This document shows positions 1 to 13,037 of a stretch of 64,000 nt of DNA, one piece after another. The notes below the pieces were generated by a model. The model did not search any database. It was not told the origin of the DNA and worked only from the letters and a program-made list of their open reading frames with translations. Position 1 is the stretch's first letter, and each line of letters starts with the position of its first letter. Source of the stretch: Tetragonia tetragonoides (Eukaryota > Streptophyta > Magnoliopsida > Caryophyllales > Aizoaceae); the NCBI GenBank assembly GCA_038025085.1, contig CM076144.1, positions 2,790,001-2,854,000 of the forward strand, read 5' to 3'. The position numbers and the translations under genes are program-made.

Positions 1-177
1 TCTCATAATGAAGCTGTTGCACACAAGAATTTGCTCAATCCTTTGACTAAAACTGGGAGTGGACAAAACGTGAAGTTTAGCCATAACTGCGACACTCATA
101 GCTTGTTCGGTTCAATTCAAAACGAAGGGAAAGGGGGAAAAAGTGATGGGAGATATGTAGCTCCTAACGTTTCGTAA
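1..177 (+). CDS. Possible 3' end of an unidentified gene (partial)
   Basis: Reading frame 1 is open from the window edge for 58 codons and ends in TAA at 175-177. The composition is mixed and hydrophilic (Asn, Ser, Gly, Lys, His) rather than the low-complexity Lys/Asn/Phe typical of chance frames in this AT-rich DNA. It would be the C-terminal end of a plus-strand gene lying mostly to the left and converging on the minus-strand carrier gene that follows. I recognise no domain. A chance open frame of this length is quite possible. Confidence 0.3.
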   Translation, partial: SHNEAVAHKNLLNPLTKTGSGQNVKFSHNCDTHSLFGSIQNEGKGGKSDGRYVAPNVS

Positions 178-677
178 AAAATTAGTCCCCCCGTTTTAGA
201 AAGACGTTAATATTTGTTTTTTGAAGGTTCATAAAACTCTCATTCTACTCGTTCACCATATGGGAGGAATTTCCTATAAGAAAGAAAAGCAAAGTTGAGG
301 TACTCTGCTTTGTCTTCCACCCCAACATCATAAATAAAGAAAAGAAAAAAAGATGCTGGACAAGAATGAATACAAGCAAAACGGAGACTTGCCCTCAGCA
401 AAAATTCTCATTTATGAGATGGGAGTCTTATTTCTACAAAATTTTGCTCAGCCTTTAAGAGGCAGACCTAACAAATAACCTGACATGAAGATCACGTCTT
501 AACCCGACCTAGAACGCTAAGTTCCAGGGTCTACAACAATGTGCTTCTTCACATGTGACAATGTGACATTATTGTTAACTTGAGAGACTGTAGTCTCAAA
601 CGCCAAGTCACCAAAAACTGCACTCGTCATTGGATGAGCAATCTACATACCTAGACTAGATTAGCATTACAACCTAA

Positions 678-3600
678 TCATGTACTGGTGAGCTTATTAT
701 GCAATACATATTTCACAACTTCGTAGAACGAGACCACAATCCCAACAGAAGGTCCAGCACGAGCAACACGAGGACCAGCACCTGCGAAGAGTCCCCTCAT
801 TCCTCCATCCCTGCACCCAACAAAAGAAAACAGCCATCAACAATACGCTCACATATTGGTTTACCACAACATAAGACCAATGTCAGGGCAAATGAAAGGA
901 AGGAACAGTTAAGAGTGAATTATCACAGTATCATCACCTGTCCATCTCTCCAAGGGAAAACCTTAAGCAAGAAATAAAAGGTACAATTAAAACATTCAAT
1001 TTGAATAAAGAAGTCTGGATTGGCAGAGAGGTACAGTTTCTGGAACTAATGAACCCGCTTTTAATGCCACATATTGTCAGCTCCCAACACCACAGACTAA
1101 CAGACCTGACGTCCTGACCAGGTAGTAAATAGATATAGTACATAATTGAGAAGAGTAGTTTCAAATAACAGCAATCATACTGGGATGAGCTTGTCCACAA
1201 CTACAAGGCATTCAACCAACAATTTTATCGCATCACTGTAAGGTACTAAGGTAGACTATTCTTTTTCTTTTTTTAATTCAAGAAGGCTACTGAGATGAAT
1301 TTGCAGTACTTATGTTGGAACAATTTCATTCATTTCAAATTTTATTTTCCCAGGAGGGAAATACAATTCTCTGAGCAATATAATTTGACATGGCCCAGCA
1401 TTGCTTCCTTTACCAATAGAAAAAGAAAGGGCACTTAGATATAGTGATATACACACAACTTACCAAATAACTTCAGTTCTAACAACATATTTTGTTATTT
1501 TCAGAGCTTCAATAACATACCTCCAAATTTCAATAAGAGTCTGTCTTGTATTCATCCTCAGGGCCTTGATAGGATCTTTCTGGTAAGTTTAAAAGGGGAA
1601 AAAATTTCAGATGACAGGATAGGGGAAAAGAAAACAACAGATGTAACAATATCAAGCTATCCCAATACATTCATCCAAACTGTCTTTCCTGTTACAGGTT
1701 GCGGTCAAAAGAATACTTGAAACTACGGGTGTCAAAAGCTGACACGAATATAGCAAGTTAGTGTAGAGACATTCTGACCCACAAGTAACCGACTTAATTT
1801 AATGGGTTAACTGAAGGTTGAGATTTCCAACACGAAAATACGTGAAATATATAGGAGTTTTATTTATTTATTAATCCCACATCAGCAGTGTAGATAGGTA
1901 GAGCATCAAATTGTTAGAGGGTCCTGTACCTAATTCTGCTACCTTGTGCTGCGGTGCTCAGCTCACTAGCTAAATGTATAATATTATATAAGCACTCCGT
2001 ATTGAAACCGTAACTAATCAAACAGAAATCTTTCCCATTTTCGTTCTCTCTCTCTAAACACTCTCTAATTAAACAGAATAAGTTAGTGATCTAGTAAAAA
2101 TTCAACTACTTAGAGCATTTTAACAATTTGAGACTATCTTATGTACATTAGATATGGTTAGGGCGTTTGATTCTTAGGTAAGAAGAACATTTATCTTAAT
2201 TTTCAGTTACTCCAAAAAATAGAAAGATAAATGGGTTAGGAGGTTATTAGCAGGTAACGAGTTTATTAAATGGGCCAAATCCAGATCAAGGATTTCCGAC
2301 CAGTTTATTAAACGGGTTAGATTTCGGTGAAGAGATTTCGACCCTTTAACTCTTTAACACAAAAACGAACACAACCTACTTGACAGCCTTACTTGAAACT
2401 CGAATTAGTTGGTCTGTAATTACTAGTAATATATACAACATACAACAAGCACTACTGACAAAAGCTCTTGCTATCGAGCCTGTTTTAATATACAACAACG
2501 TCCTGGGTATATGCTTGGGTTCAAATTCTTCTATGTTAACTTTATTACGCTTTACTCCAGAGGAAAAATGAAATAAACAAATAAAATAGTGTATTTACAT
2601 ATGGACAGCAAAAGAGGGTACTTTTAATTTCAAATTACCTCTATTTGTTTGCGTGTTCTTGCTACATCCAAAGGACATGTAGCAGCAGCAGCTAAGCTTC
2701 CAGCAAAAAATCCAGCAGCAAAGTTTGACCCAAGAACAGTCAAAGCACTTGCTTCATCTCCCGATAGAGCAGTGAGTTTCCTCCTCATCTATATTGACAA
2801 TGTCAAACATCTTCAATGATAAAATCACAAGGATAACACAAGTCAGACATGAAGAGACATAAGAACAAATTAAAGCTTACAGGTTCAAGTGTTGCCCAAC
2901 AGATTGCTGAGTAAGGAACATCACGAGCAAGCTGTGCTCCAAGCCCAGTCCAAAGCATGCGGCAATTTTGCACTGTCTAATGAAATATAGATAAATTATG
3001 AAAATCCATGAATCGATAAAAAGAAGATAAGAAAGGCCAAGATTTCAGCACCCACAACTTCCGAGTTTTGACAATAACTCAACAGCAGATTTAATCATTT
3101 TCACGATTGATTAACCCAGAACATGATAATTGAGGGATACCAATAATATCTGGTAATTGACTAGTGCAGAAAAGAGATAAAAGCCAATTCCATCTCACAG
3201 CACAGGTCAACCAAAGAAAAAGAATCACAAACATATGACCTGCTATTAATTTTCCATCCTCATGCAGTCATGCTTATCAAACCCAACAATCTTATGACCC
3301 CGTCAACTAAGGGTCTGTTCTCCCCAACTTATTTCTGTTTATTTCTGTTTATTTCAGCAAACTTCAACAAACTTCAACAAAGTTAAATAAAGTTAAATAA
3401 AGTTAAACAAAGATAAACAAACCAATATACAAACCAATATACAAACTATCAACAAGATTCAACAAAAATAAACAAAGTTCAACGAAGTTCAACAAAGTTA
3501 AATAAAGTTAAATAAAGTTCAACAAAGTTCAACGAAGTTCAGCAAAGTTCAACAAAAATAAATTTTCAGTAATAAATATAAACGTTTTTCAGTTGGGGAG

Positions 3601-6600
3601 AACAGACCCTAGGTGGCATTAGTTACATTACAAAGATTACTACTAAGAAGTAAACTCATAGCATCAAGGATCCATGCAAAAAAAACTCCCGACCATATTA
3701 ATTTTAAGATGCCTATGAACTTCCCAATGCAACCGTTGGGGCATTAAGTACGTCTGTTCACTTCCGGGTCTGGAATGCGGAGCGATGACCAGAGACCGAT
3801 CAATCAATTCGATTAAACTGACCCACACCATATTCGTATACAATCTGGTTCACAGCCAATGTATTCTAACTTTTGAGGTTAATAGATGTACAGTCCAATC
3901 CAGCTGGGCTGTGGAATCGACCAACATCAATAAACCGCACAATGCTCAAAACTTAATAATTATAACTCATTTCTTTTTGATGGATATAATTATATTCTAA
4001 TAAATAGATGGTTTTTGGCTCATTTGCTGGCTTGCTGCATAGCTCATATCATGTTGGTTCATATCTTGGTCAGCAACTCAGCATTGACTAGCAGCCAAGA
4101 ATTAAATCTGAAAAAGAAGTGCAGTGTTGACCATGGAAATGTCCATTTGGTCCCCTCCTAGTCGATCAGGATTCAAGGGACACCAAAGGTTGATAATTTT
4201 GGTGTCCATTATACATCAGTCCAGTCCAGATCCAAAATGATGAGCAGATATCAGGAGAAAAGTCTCATAACCATCAATGAATTGGTGCAATGTTCCAAGG
4301 ACACCAATGTAAACAAGCTCAACAGAGAACTAGTCTTGTACATTTGATCTCCAATCAAAAAGATAATCTCTTTAACAAGTGCGCATGCATAAATAAGAAT
4401 TTCAAATTGTAGCAATGCTTACAAACCAGTGAGAAAAGACTACACTAACCCATAAGAAAAAAAGACAAAAAGAGGATGAACTTACACTTGCTTTGGGAAG
4501 TAGTTGCACCCACATCTGAGACAATACCAAGAAGGGTCTTCAGCACACCTGGAGGCTTCTTCCCAGTCTCCTTAAAAGCCTAACATTGAGAACATGGAAA
4601 AATCGGAAACAAAATGGACAGAAAGAATGTAAGCAATGTAAAACTTAAAAAGAAAAGAAAAAGAAAAAAAGAAGATTGTGCCCAAGTCTATATTCCAGTA
4701 AGAAGAACAATGATAGACAAAGCACCTGCATCCGCGTCCGAGCAAGTTCAATAGGATAACATGTGGTGCAAGCTAACGAGCGTGCCAAGGCACCAGCAAC
4801 AAATGGGACATATGGCCCCATACTTGGAGCATTTTTGGCTACATATTCCTCCATATTTACGCGGAATACATCGTAAAATGGCAGATAAATCCCCACCTGA
4901 TCCAACAGTAGAGAGCCAGGTGACTTAGCAATACTGACCACATTTATGTTATGCAAGCAGAAGAAACCACTATCCTCAATAACCTTACCATTGGTATAGC
5001 CAAAGCAAGCCCGGCATTCGTTCCTCTCCATAACCTCGATACACCTTCCTGCACAAGTTTTATTGTCAAAACTCCCAGGTGATTGAAATCTATGCAGAGA
5101 CAACAATGGTATTTACTACTACCTAAAGAGTAATAACAAAAATCAGCAAAACGAGTGCCCGCAACATAATATCCATTAGAACTTAAGGATACAAACCCAC
5201 TATAGCAGCCAGACGGAAAAGCAGCAGATAGCCATTTACCAATAACTCCTTCAATTCTAGCATAAACCAAGAGAGCTACTTCAGATTATAAAAGAGACTT
5301 GGTAAACACCACCAACCTGTCTGACAATTTTGTACAGAACATCTAGAGTTCCTTTGTATTGAAAGCAATCAGGAGGACAAATTGATACTGTTCCCTGAAT
5401 GCCAGCCCGCGCGCACGACGGGGAGCACCTCAAGTCTGCAAACATCTGCATTGTGCAGCATATTAATTACAAACTAGTGACAAAACAGAACATGCTGGAA
5501 TACCATTATCACTAAACAGTACCAAGAACTGAACTGTGAAGGCCCAACATTTATGAATCATCAACTTACCATATTTGGCCCAAAAAATGCCATGCGACTC
5601 ATTGTATTGCTTAATGGATGTGCATACTGAACTCCGGCAGCTTGTGCTTGCAGCCTTGTCTGACAAACATAAGAGATGTGATGAATCAAGGGCATGCAAA
5701 TTAAAATAAGCTTTTGAGACTGAAACATTGCTAGTCCAAATATGATCAGATAAGAGACTTGATGGCATAAAGATCAATAACGAATAGCACAATGGACAAT
5801 ACTTGACATACATAGGTCAAAAGACCCGTTTGTTATTAACAAACACAAAATCCCATAAAACCTTCAATGAAGTCTAAACAATCCACTAATGCCTCCTCAT
5901 TGATGAAAAGTAAACAATAAGAGGTGCAAGGTGCAACGATACCCAAAATGATCAGAAAACCCCATTTAAAGGTAAACATACGCAAACTCCTCATTTAAGT
6001 ATCCCTTTCAACAAATTCCACAACACACAACAGGATGATGAACGGAGTCAGGACTTCATAAATCATAAGAACAATTACAACCCCACACAATCACAGACTC
6101 GCAGTAGTACACCCATAGTCCCATAATCAACAAATATACATATAAGTGACAATCTGAATCAACCATTTCCAAAAACTACAAAATAAAATTCAAGCTAAAA
6201 CATATTCATATTGAAGGGGGGGAAACCCCTCAAGCAAGGATAATAACAGAAGTGATCAAATCATATCAGAAATCAAAAATAACAATATTATGCTCAACTT
6301 CCTTATGATTCAACTCTATCAAAAATTTGGGCTCACAAGCCAAATGGGTCATCATCAAATGACCTTATTATTCAAACCCAACTCCAAAAAAAAAAAATAT
6401 GGAAAAGTTAAACCCTTACCTTGGCAACGTCAAGGGGGTTAACAAGAACAGCGGAAAGAAAAGCAGCACCAGCAGCGGAAAGGGCATTAGTAGCAAAGTT
6501 ATTCGTATTGCCATCATTTGAACGATTTTTTATCTGCGGAGATTGAGCTTTAGCTTTCAACATCTCTGACATAACAAACGTTTTCCCATCAATAACTCGT

Positions 6601-6728
6601 ATATTTGAGGTTTCGTCCATGAATTCATTTGCATCCATTGTCACCGTTGATGAAGATGAAGGCTGGTCCATCGAGCTCATCCAACGGTTGGGATCATCTT
6701 GATGGTGGGTTGGATCAATTTGTGCCAT
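678..6728 (-). CDS. MTM1: MTM1/SLC25A39-like mitochondrial carrier, ten exons
   Basis: This is a mitochondrial carrier family protein of the MTM1/SLC25A39-40 type. Exons on the minus strand, high to low: 6728-6420, 5659-5570, 5445-5317, 5048-4989, 4896-4726, 4579-4486, 2972-2881, 2788-2639, 1579-1521, 810-678. All junctions are GT/AG and join in frame to 428 aa. The three carrier signatures are visible: NPLDVAKTRLQ (about residue 97), YPIELARTRMQ (about 245) and CPLDVARTRKQ (about 355). The first matrix loop has four cysteines (RCSPSC and SICPPDC, residues 140, 144, 156, 160), a mark of this subfamily. Relatives act in mitochondrial manganese/iron handling and glutathione import; the substrate here is inferred. 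The start chosen is MAQIDP at 6728; an in-frame ATG at 6767 would add 13 residues. No frameshift or stop is seen, so it is probably functional. Confidence 0.93.
1726..2397. repeat. Degenerate TE remnant in carrier intron 8
   Basis: The piece begins near GGGTGTCAAAAGCTGACACG and ends near AACCTACTTGACAGCC. It carries scattered GGGTTA/TTAAACGGGTTA words typical of short degenerate plant repeats, with AT-rich DNA in the middle (about 1850-2160). It lies wholly between exon 9 (ends 1579) and exon 8 (begins 2639). The boundaries are approximate and I could not define a target-site duplication. Confidence 0.35.
3311..3609. mobile_element. Tourist-like (PIF/Harbinger) MITE in carrier intron 6
   Basis: The 299-bp element has near-perfect terminal inverted repeats: GGGTCTGTTCTCCCCAACTT on the left and the reverse complement of GGGTCTGTTCTCCCCAACTG on the right. 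It is flanked by TAA (3308-3310) and TAG (3610-3612), which fits a 3-bp TWA duplication with one change. The interior is almost entirely short tandem words of the type AAAGTTCAAC / AAAGTTAAAT. It has no coding capacity. A second copy of the family lies at 53004-53229. Confidence 0.85.
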
Positions 6729-7000
6729 TTTAACACTTTCTTCTTCTTTGAAACCCAGAAATAACAAAATGGGTAACTATCAATTAGGGAGAATTTGATG
6801 CCCAAAAGGCCGAAACAAGCAAAAGATCAATGGAATAATAAATGTGGGATTTTTGAGATAGAGAGAAAGGTGGAACCTTTTTGGTAATTTTAGCGTAAAT
6901 ATATGAGGAATAATGTGAAAGAGATCAAAAAAAAATACACATTGGTATTTCTAAAGAAGGGAATACTGATTACCGAATTGAAAGAGAGAGAAGTTACAGA

Positions 7001-7020
7001 AGAGAGAGAGAGAGAGAGAG
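7001..7020. repeat. GA microsatellite in carrier 5' region
   Basis: About ten AG units, read as CT on the minus strand of the carrier gene roughly 270 bp upstream of its start codon. CT-rich tracts are common in plant core promoters and leaders. Confidence 0.8.
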
Positions 7021-7998
7021 GCGGAAAACCCTTGATAGCGGGCAGTAGTAGCCTAGTAGGGCTAAAACGGCCTGAAGAAGGTGACGAGATACTGTGTGGG
7101 AGAGCCGGCGTTACGGTTTACTGCACAAACTATTTGGAAAAGTCAATTTTTCTTTTTTTTTTTCTTCTGTCTTTTCTTCAAACTCTACCTTTTTTCGCAA
7201 GTTAAATACCCCATAGAAAACTTAGGTCACCTTGTGGTCCATTTCTCTTCAAAACGATTGACAAATTTAGTTGTAGTGAAATATTAAAAAATTGCTATGA
7301 AATGTTAATAAATTAGTTACAAATGTAGTTGCAAGTGAAAGGTTATACGGATATCTTTCACAAAATTTGTTGTAGTTGTAGCTGCATGATAATATTTTGC
7401 AATTGTTTGGTATCAGAGTAAAAAAAAAACATTAGTTACAAGTTTTAAGTTGTAGCTTTCACTGAAAAGCTAGTTGTTTGTGCCAAATATAGACAATTAA
7501 AAATAACACACACAACACAAAAATAAAAGGAAAAAAGGCTCTTATTGCCTCAAGATTCAAGAATCATTTCACCTTAATCAGAAAATAAGGTTCGATTGTA
7601 AATAAAGATAAGAAAATGCATCCTTCAAAATGAAATAATCGCGATGTGTTAATTGATTTCATTTGCAATAATTTTATTTGTTGTGATATGTGTAAAATCT
7701 TCTCCATATAATAGTTAACATATTCATTATTTAATTACAACATAGATATGCTCCAGTGTCTTGAAATACCTATTTTAATTGATATGCATATGTCCATCAT
7801 ATGTCTTTTTGAGACCATAGTCAATACTTTTGTTACTAAGGCGGGTTATTCCCAAGTGATAAGGTAGATGCCTTAGTATCCAGCATAATTGCTTTGCAAA
7901 TCCTCACGCGATTGCATATTCATTTTGAATTAAATCCATCATGAAATCAAAAAGTGAATCGATTAGTCATTAATGAATGAGCTTGTTAGGCAATATAA
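7021..7998. other. Intergenic, no gene seen
   Basis: AT-rich sequence upstream of the carrier gene. The part nearest the Helitron (about 7840-7998) was probably continuous with 9195 onward before that element inserted. I see no convincing coding frame. Confidence 0.5.
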
Positions 7999-9194
7999 TC
8001 TATATATATATATATATATATATATGGGTCCTTTTTCGTGTGGTGACGACACATAAGCGTCTATATTGGCGTAGTGATGACACCTAGACGTCATGTAAAC
8101 AAGTAAGTGTCACCAATTATTACTCACCATTATTAACCTTTATTAGTATGACAATTACAATCATTAGCAAATTGTTCAAATTATAATACAATAAAACTCT
8201 AATAATTACACAACTATGAAAATTATAATTTTTACTTCATTGGATAGGGATTGAAATGTACTTCAAAATGAGATATATATGTCCTATATTTGATCCAATG
8301 AAATTCGTAGAAGCTCTTAGCTCCTTCATTTTTTTTATAGGGAATTTTGGGTAGAAAATAAGTAAACTTTTAAGTATTAACAAGCACGTGCTATTTGCGT
8401 GGTGAGTAGTGACTTCAAGTGGGGTGGGACAGTATAAGAGGATCATAGTTGTGCTTAAGGGACAGTATATCGTCAACTATGTTGTTTACCACTTGGACTA
8501 ACACTAATGCATATAAATTGATTTTTATGCATTAATAAATGATTTTGAATAGTTTTAATTTATTATGTTTATTTGTTAGATACTAAAATTTTATCCATTA
8601 AATGGTTAAGAACAATTAATATCCAAAATAGATTTTGTACAAGCTGACACTACTTGACCATGGAGAAGTTTATCCATATTTAAAAAATGAGATTTGTGTT
8701 AGGGATAATACTTCGACATCAATTCCTATGTCGCCAAACCACATTAACTCTCAACGTAAATGTGCAGTCAATGTATAACTAATCCAGAAGTTTAATTATT
8801 ATCTTTATCGATTAAGAAACTTACTAAAAATAAAGTAAGATATTAAGGGGACACATAATAACTTAATAGAAAATATAATATAATAAAGTAGTATTTAGTT
8901 ATTTACGTTTAGTAATAAAAAAAGCGAGATAGATAATTTCGATATTATTATGCTTATATATTTTTAAATTGTGGAACTAAATTTAGTATAATCTCATTAT
9001 GAATGACGATGGTATGAAATTATATATTTTCAAAAATTGACATGTACCTTATGTACAGACCTTTCTTTCAAACAATGTATCTAATAAATAGTAGTAGTTT
9101 TGTCCTGAAATATTTTGAAAAATATTACTATTAATTTGTATCTACTTATAAAATTATTTTACGACCCCGTGCGAAGCAGGGGAATGAAAACTAG
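7999..9194 (+). mobile_element. Non-autonomous Helitron
   Basis: The 5' end is TC followed by an AT repeat (TCTATATATATA from 7999). The 3' end carries the expected hairpin, CCCCGTGC-GAA-GCAGGGG (9165-9182), then eight bases and the CTAG terminus (9191-9194). The flanking bases are A on the left (7998) and T on the right (9195), the usual Helitron insertion site with no target duplication. The 1,196 bp between holds no RepHel coding frame, so it would depend on an autonomous partner. Confidence 0.7.
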
Positions 9195-9403
9195 TAGATC
9201 TTATATAATTGGTTACATGGCGTGATCTGAGTTTTGAGAGTAGGGAAGAAATTAAGATCAAAAATTCATATTTAGTGGTGGAGATCAACGAAATTGAATT
9301 TAATCTAGAAAATTTAAAACTAATCTGTGTGGATAGTAAAAAAAACAAAAAAAAAAAACAATTATGGGTTAGGACCGGAGGAAAAGGAGTTGCTCTGATA
9401 CCA
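9195..9403 (-). mobile_element. Internal fragment of a copia-type element with PBS
   Basis: On the minus strand, immediately after the adjoining LTR, the sequence TGGTATCAGAGC (plus-strand positions 9392-9403) is an exact primer-binding site for initiator tRNA-Met, as used by many plant copia elements. The following bases look like a gag leader but carry no long frame, and the Helitron interrupts the element at 9194/9195. Confidence 0.65.
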
Positions 9404-9573
9404 TGTAAATTAATGTGAATAATCACACACAATCCTTAATTATTATTGATGCAATCAATCCCTATTTATAAGTACAAGAGTCCTAGTGTTATGAAAACTG
9501 TAGATTATACAATCTCTACAATATTATCTAATCTAGAATATTCCTAAGATCTACTGAATAATATTCCCTAACA
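9404..9573 (-). repeat. 170-bp LTR of a copia/TRIM-like element
   Basis: Bounded by TG and CA and directly followed (minus strand) by the tRNA-iMet primer-binding site. On the minus strand it starts TGTTAGGGAATA and contains a TATAAATAGGG promoter-like box, so it reads as a short 5' LTR. The matching 3' LTR was not found within the window, so the element is truncated or was a very small TRIM now disrupted by the Helitron. Confidence 0.7.
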
Positions 9574-10734
9574 AAGTTGAGTTGTCATCATAGTTTTTTT
9601 GTGCCCTATCAAATCCTATTATTAAGAACAAGTTATTTTCCTATTCTTATTTTAGAGCCGAGCATAAGCGAAATTAAGACTAAATTGAAAAATAAAATTT
9701 ATATCGTTATATTAGATCTATTAATAATTAGGAACAATTTCCAATAATTTTCAAATCATGATAATTTTCCCTCTCCACCTTTACTAATTAGTTATGGGTA
9801 CAAGCTAAGTCTCTTCCCCTTACTTGTTGTAGATCTACACTAGTAGTAATTAGTAAACCTTATTAATTAAAGAAGCTGGAAATCGGTAACCAAACAAAAA
9901 AAAGAAAAGAAGCTGAAAATCGGAGCATTTTTTTGACCCACAAATTTAAAATGCGATGTAGATGAGTTTTAAGGAACTTCTTTGAGATGGGTCCTTGCAG
10001 TCATATTCCTCGTTTGAACGGCCACGCAAATTTGGACATGATAAAAATTGCACCAAGTGTCGCAGCCAAAAGCCACTAATTTCAAACCCTTCTTATTTCT
10101 AATGCATTTTTTTTTCTCAAATTTTGGCTGGTCAAGACAGATTTGAATGAATTTTCTGTAAATTCAGCCTGGATTGGATGGCCATTGGCCATCAACGAAA
10201 ATAAAAAGGGTCAGATGTTTGACAACATGGGCATTCTGTTTCTACTCGTAAATTACAACGATGTTGTATAAGCCATACATGATGTAATGGTCTATAAATT
10301 GCCACAACACAAACACAAAATTTGTTTCTGATATTGCCAGAGCCGCACTCGTTTGCTACTCCGCTACTCGCTACTCTAGTTTCTTTTTTGGTTCACACCA
10401 AGGGTGTCCACCGTCGACAGCCGTGACTATTGCCCGCGATGGCTGGTAGGCACCTTAAAGGGTGGGACAGTTGGCCAAGGGATTTAAAGCACTCGCTACT
10501 CTAGTTTACTACAACTGCACACAAACAAAGCACAAAATTTGGCCCAAGTCCGCTTTTGAACAACTCTATAACTTGGTTTGGCATGATAAGGGCATGGTCG
10601 TGATCTACTGATTCGTGTCATGGATTGGATCGTGTAGGACAACGTGCCAACACGGCTCATATCCATCTTTAAGTCGGACCCGGAATTAATTCTGCCCACC
10701 ATTATTTTGCATAACAAAGTGCACAAAATTAATA
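9574..10734. other. Intergenic, no gene seen
   Basis: AT-rich DNA with a somewhat richer stretch at 10350-10690 containing repeated GTGCCAACACGG-like words, probably a degenerate repeat. No supported coding frame. Confidence 0.5.
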
Positions 10735-10992
10735 CTCCATCCATTCCTAATTTTTCTTTCCATTTGACTTTTCGCGGTATTTAAAACGACACTTCGACCA
10801 TGAATAATTATAATTTTACAACTATAAAATTTATAAAAATTTGATTTTTTGAAAATATAATTTAATTTAAATCTAGTAGTCTTATTTTCACTTTGCAAAC
10901 TTTTATACTTTTTCTTAAATTAATGGTCAAAATTTATATACTTTATTTGACCTTAAAAAGTTAAATGGGAAGAAGAGTTAGAACGAATGTAG
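10735..10992. mobile_element. Stowaway-type MITE (Tc1/mariner)
   Basis: The left end reads CTCCATCCATTCCTAAT and the right end, reverse-complemented, CTACATTCGTTCTAACT, the CTCC(A/C)TCCGTTC-type terminus of Stowaway elements. It is flanked by TA on both sides (10733-10734 and 10993-10994). The element is 258 bp, AT-rich and non-coding. Confidence 0.8.
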
Positions 10993-11239
10993 TATTGATT
11001 ATTGAGCCAGCAAGCGGAGATTAAACCTTTGACTTTTGCTTCACAAATATTCCAAAATGATTTACTCACATTTCACATACGATACTGACATTGCAAAGTA
11101 GCATTAGTTGAATATGCTTTCTTATTATGACATATACTCCTTCATTTCAATGTGATTTCGTACGTGTAGTAAATCTTAAACAATCATTATAATGCAAATT
11201 CAACCAAGAATTAAACAAAAGAATATATTTATATCTGGA

Positions 11240-11547
<308 letters not shown>

Positions 11548-11722
11548 CACCCCTTCATCGAATCTCAAGCAATATGTCAATCTTTATAGAGACTATAAGG
11601 CATCTAGTAGACATGCATACCTCCATGGAATTTGAGCAATGGCTAATGTTTGGCATTTCTAGCTAGCTAGGTAGCTAGTAGAAATAGTTTGCCATTATTA
11701 TAAGCAGAAGAGGAAGGGACTA

Positions 11723-11869
11723 GCATGAGAAAGAAGAGTGTGTCAAGATAGCCAAGGAGACTGCCTGCATAACCTCTTGAAAGGCTCTTGTATATATATA
11801 TGTACCTTATTATGGAAGAGCATGCAAGTCATCCCTGGCTATTAAACCCACCACTCTTACTCTTCATGC
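11723..11869 (+). ncRNA. MIR169: miR169-like precursor hairpin 1
   Basis: The 5' arm carries TAGCCAAGGAGACTGCCTGC from 11749, and the 3' arm carries GCAAGTCATCCCTGGCTATT at 11825-11844. The arms pair over this segment, and the lower stem (GCATGAG..GAAGAGTG against CACTCTT..CTTCATGC) also pairs. The 5' arm has the miR169 start TAGCCAAGGA but lacks two bases of the canonical TGACTT centre, while the 3' arm keeps the canonical AAGTCATCC, leaving two bulged A residues. miR169 normally targets NF-YA transcription factor mRNAs; the target of this variant is inferred. The same design recurs at 17056 and 17941. Confidence 0.75.
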
Positions 11870-13037
11870 AAGACCCTCCTCTTCCTCCATAGCTTAGCTT
11901 GCTTGCATATAATGTTTTTCAACAAATTTCAATGCTCCTTTATATAGCCAATCACATAATAATAATAATGCTTGATTGTCATTTGTCAGATTCTCATCAT
12001 CAGCTGCCACCCATGTTTATTTTCAGCCCACTCTTCTCTGATATTTTATCCTCCCATATCTCATTGATTCTTATCTTCATTTCATTGTTTTTCTTCACTT
12101 TTGGTATAGTCATTTTCGTCTCGAATAATGTTTCTCTTTCTATTTTATCTTTCTTTTCTTAAAAGAAATGCAACATTCAATTGCTAGCTCATAATTTAAT
12201 TTGTGGATCTACACCAACATACTACACGTGTCCATCCTAATTCTAGTAATTTCTTGACTACTCCTCGCACCACCTAGTTGGCTACTCTCCAAGACCTATT
12301 CTCTATAAATAAATAAAAAATCTTGTTGAAAATTAAATACCTTTGTTCTTATCCCATCCGACTAAACCCAAGATACTTCAAGCATATAGTATCCAGCTAG
12401 CTACTCTCAGGTGCATCGAAGAACCATTAACCTAAATTTTAAGTGTGAGTCACTTATATTTTTTTCAACTCTACTAATAGACCTGTTTGTTCGGATAAGA
12501 CGGCGTATATTTCCGTATTCTCATTCCTTGTTCCTGTTACGACGTATTCTATATTTTAGGTTGTTGTTAATGTTAAAAGATGATAACATATTTGTCCAAT
12601 TGATTTTCAATTTTAAATTCCAAAATTAAAGGCGGTATGTCAAAATGGAACATGTTCCAAAGTTGAAACAATGTCAGCTTATGGAACAGATTTTGGCTTA
12701 GGACCTTGAGCAAGGTGCACTTTGAGGTATGGAGCTAGGAGAATAATATTCCTAAAAGTACTCAAATAATATTTCCTAAGAGTCGTGTGATCTTTGAGCA
12801 TCAGTTTTGGCCGCTTGATTTTGGCCCTCTTACTTTCACTCGAATATTTTGTTTAGTGTATGAGCAGTATTGGGTGAAATTTCATTGGACTTTTAGCCGG
12901 TTATTACCATCTTCAATATTTTTGCTTCTGTCGTTGGTTGAGCAGTCAATCCCTGTATGTGTCATTTTGATTTTCTCAATGCCCTGCTTTTAGAACGGGT
13001 TGCTCAGTTCTGCAATTTTAATTTGGACGGTGCTACT
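11870..13037. other. Region after miR169-like hairpin 1, no gene seen
   Basis: AT-rich DNA that may include the 3' part of the primary hairpin transcript. Short frames here are hydrophobic and low-complexity and I do not regard them as genes. Confidence 0.45.

Noticed and set aside
1877..1990. TCCCACATCAG followed by ATATAAGC, resembling the USE/TATA of plant U-snRNA genes
   Set aside because: The spacing of about 110 bp is far from the fixed spacing of real U-snRNA promoters and no snRNA sequence follows.
7999..8035. TA run considered as a plain microsatellite
   Set aside because: Its position at TC with a matching Helitron 3' terminus downstream makes a Helitron 5' end the better reading.
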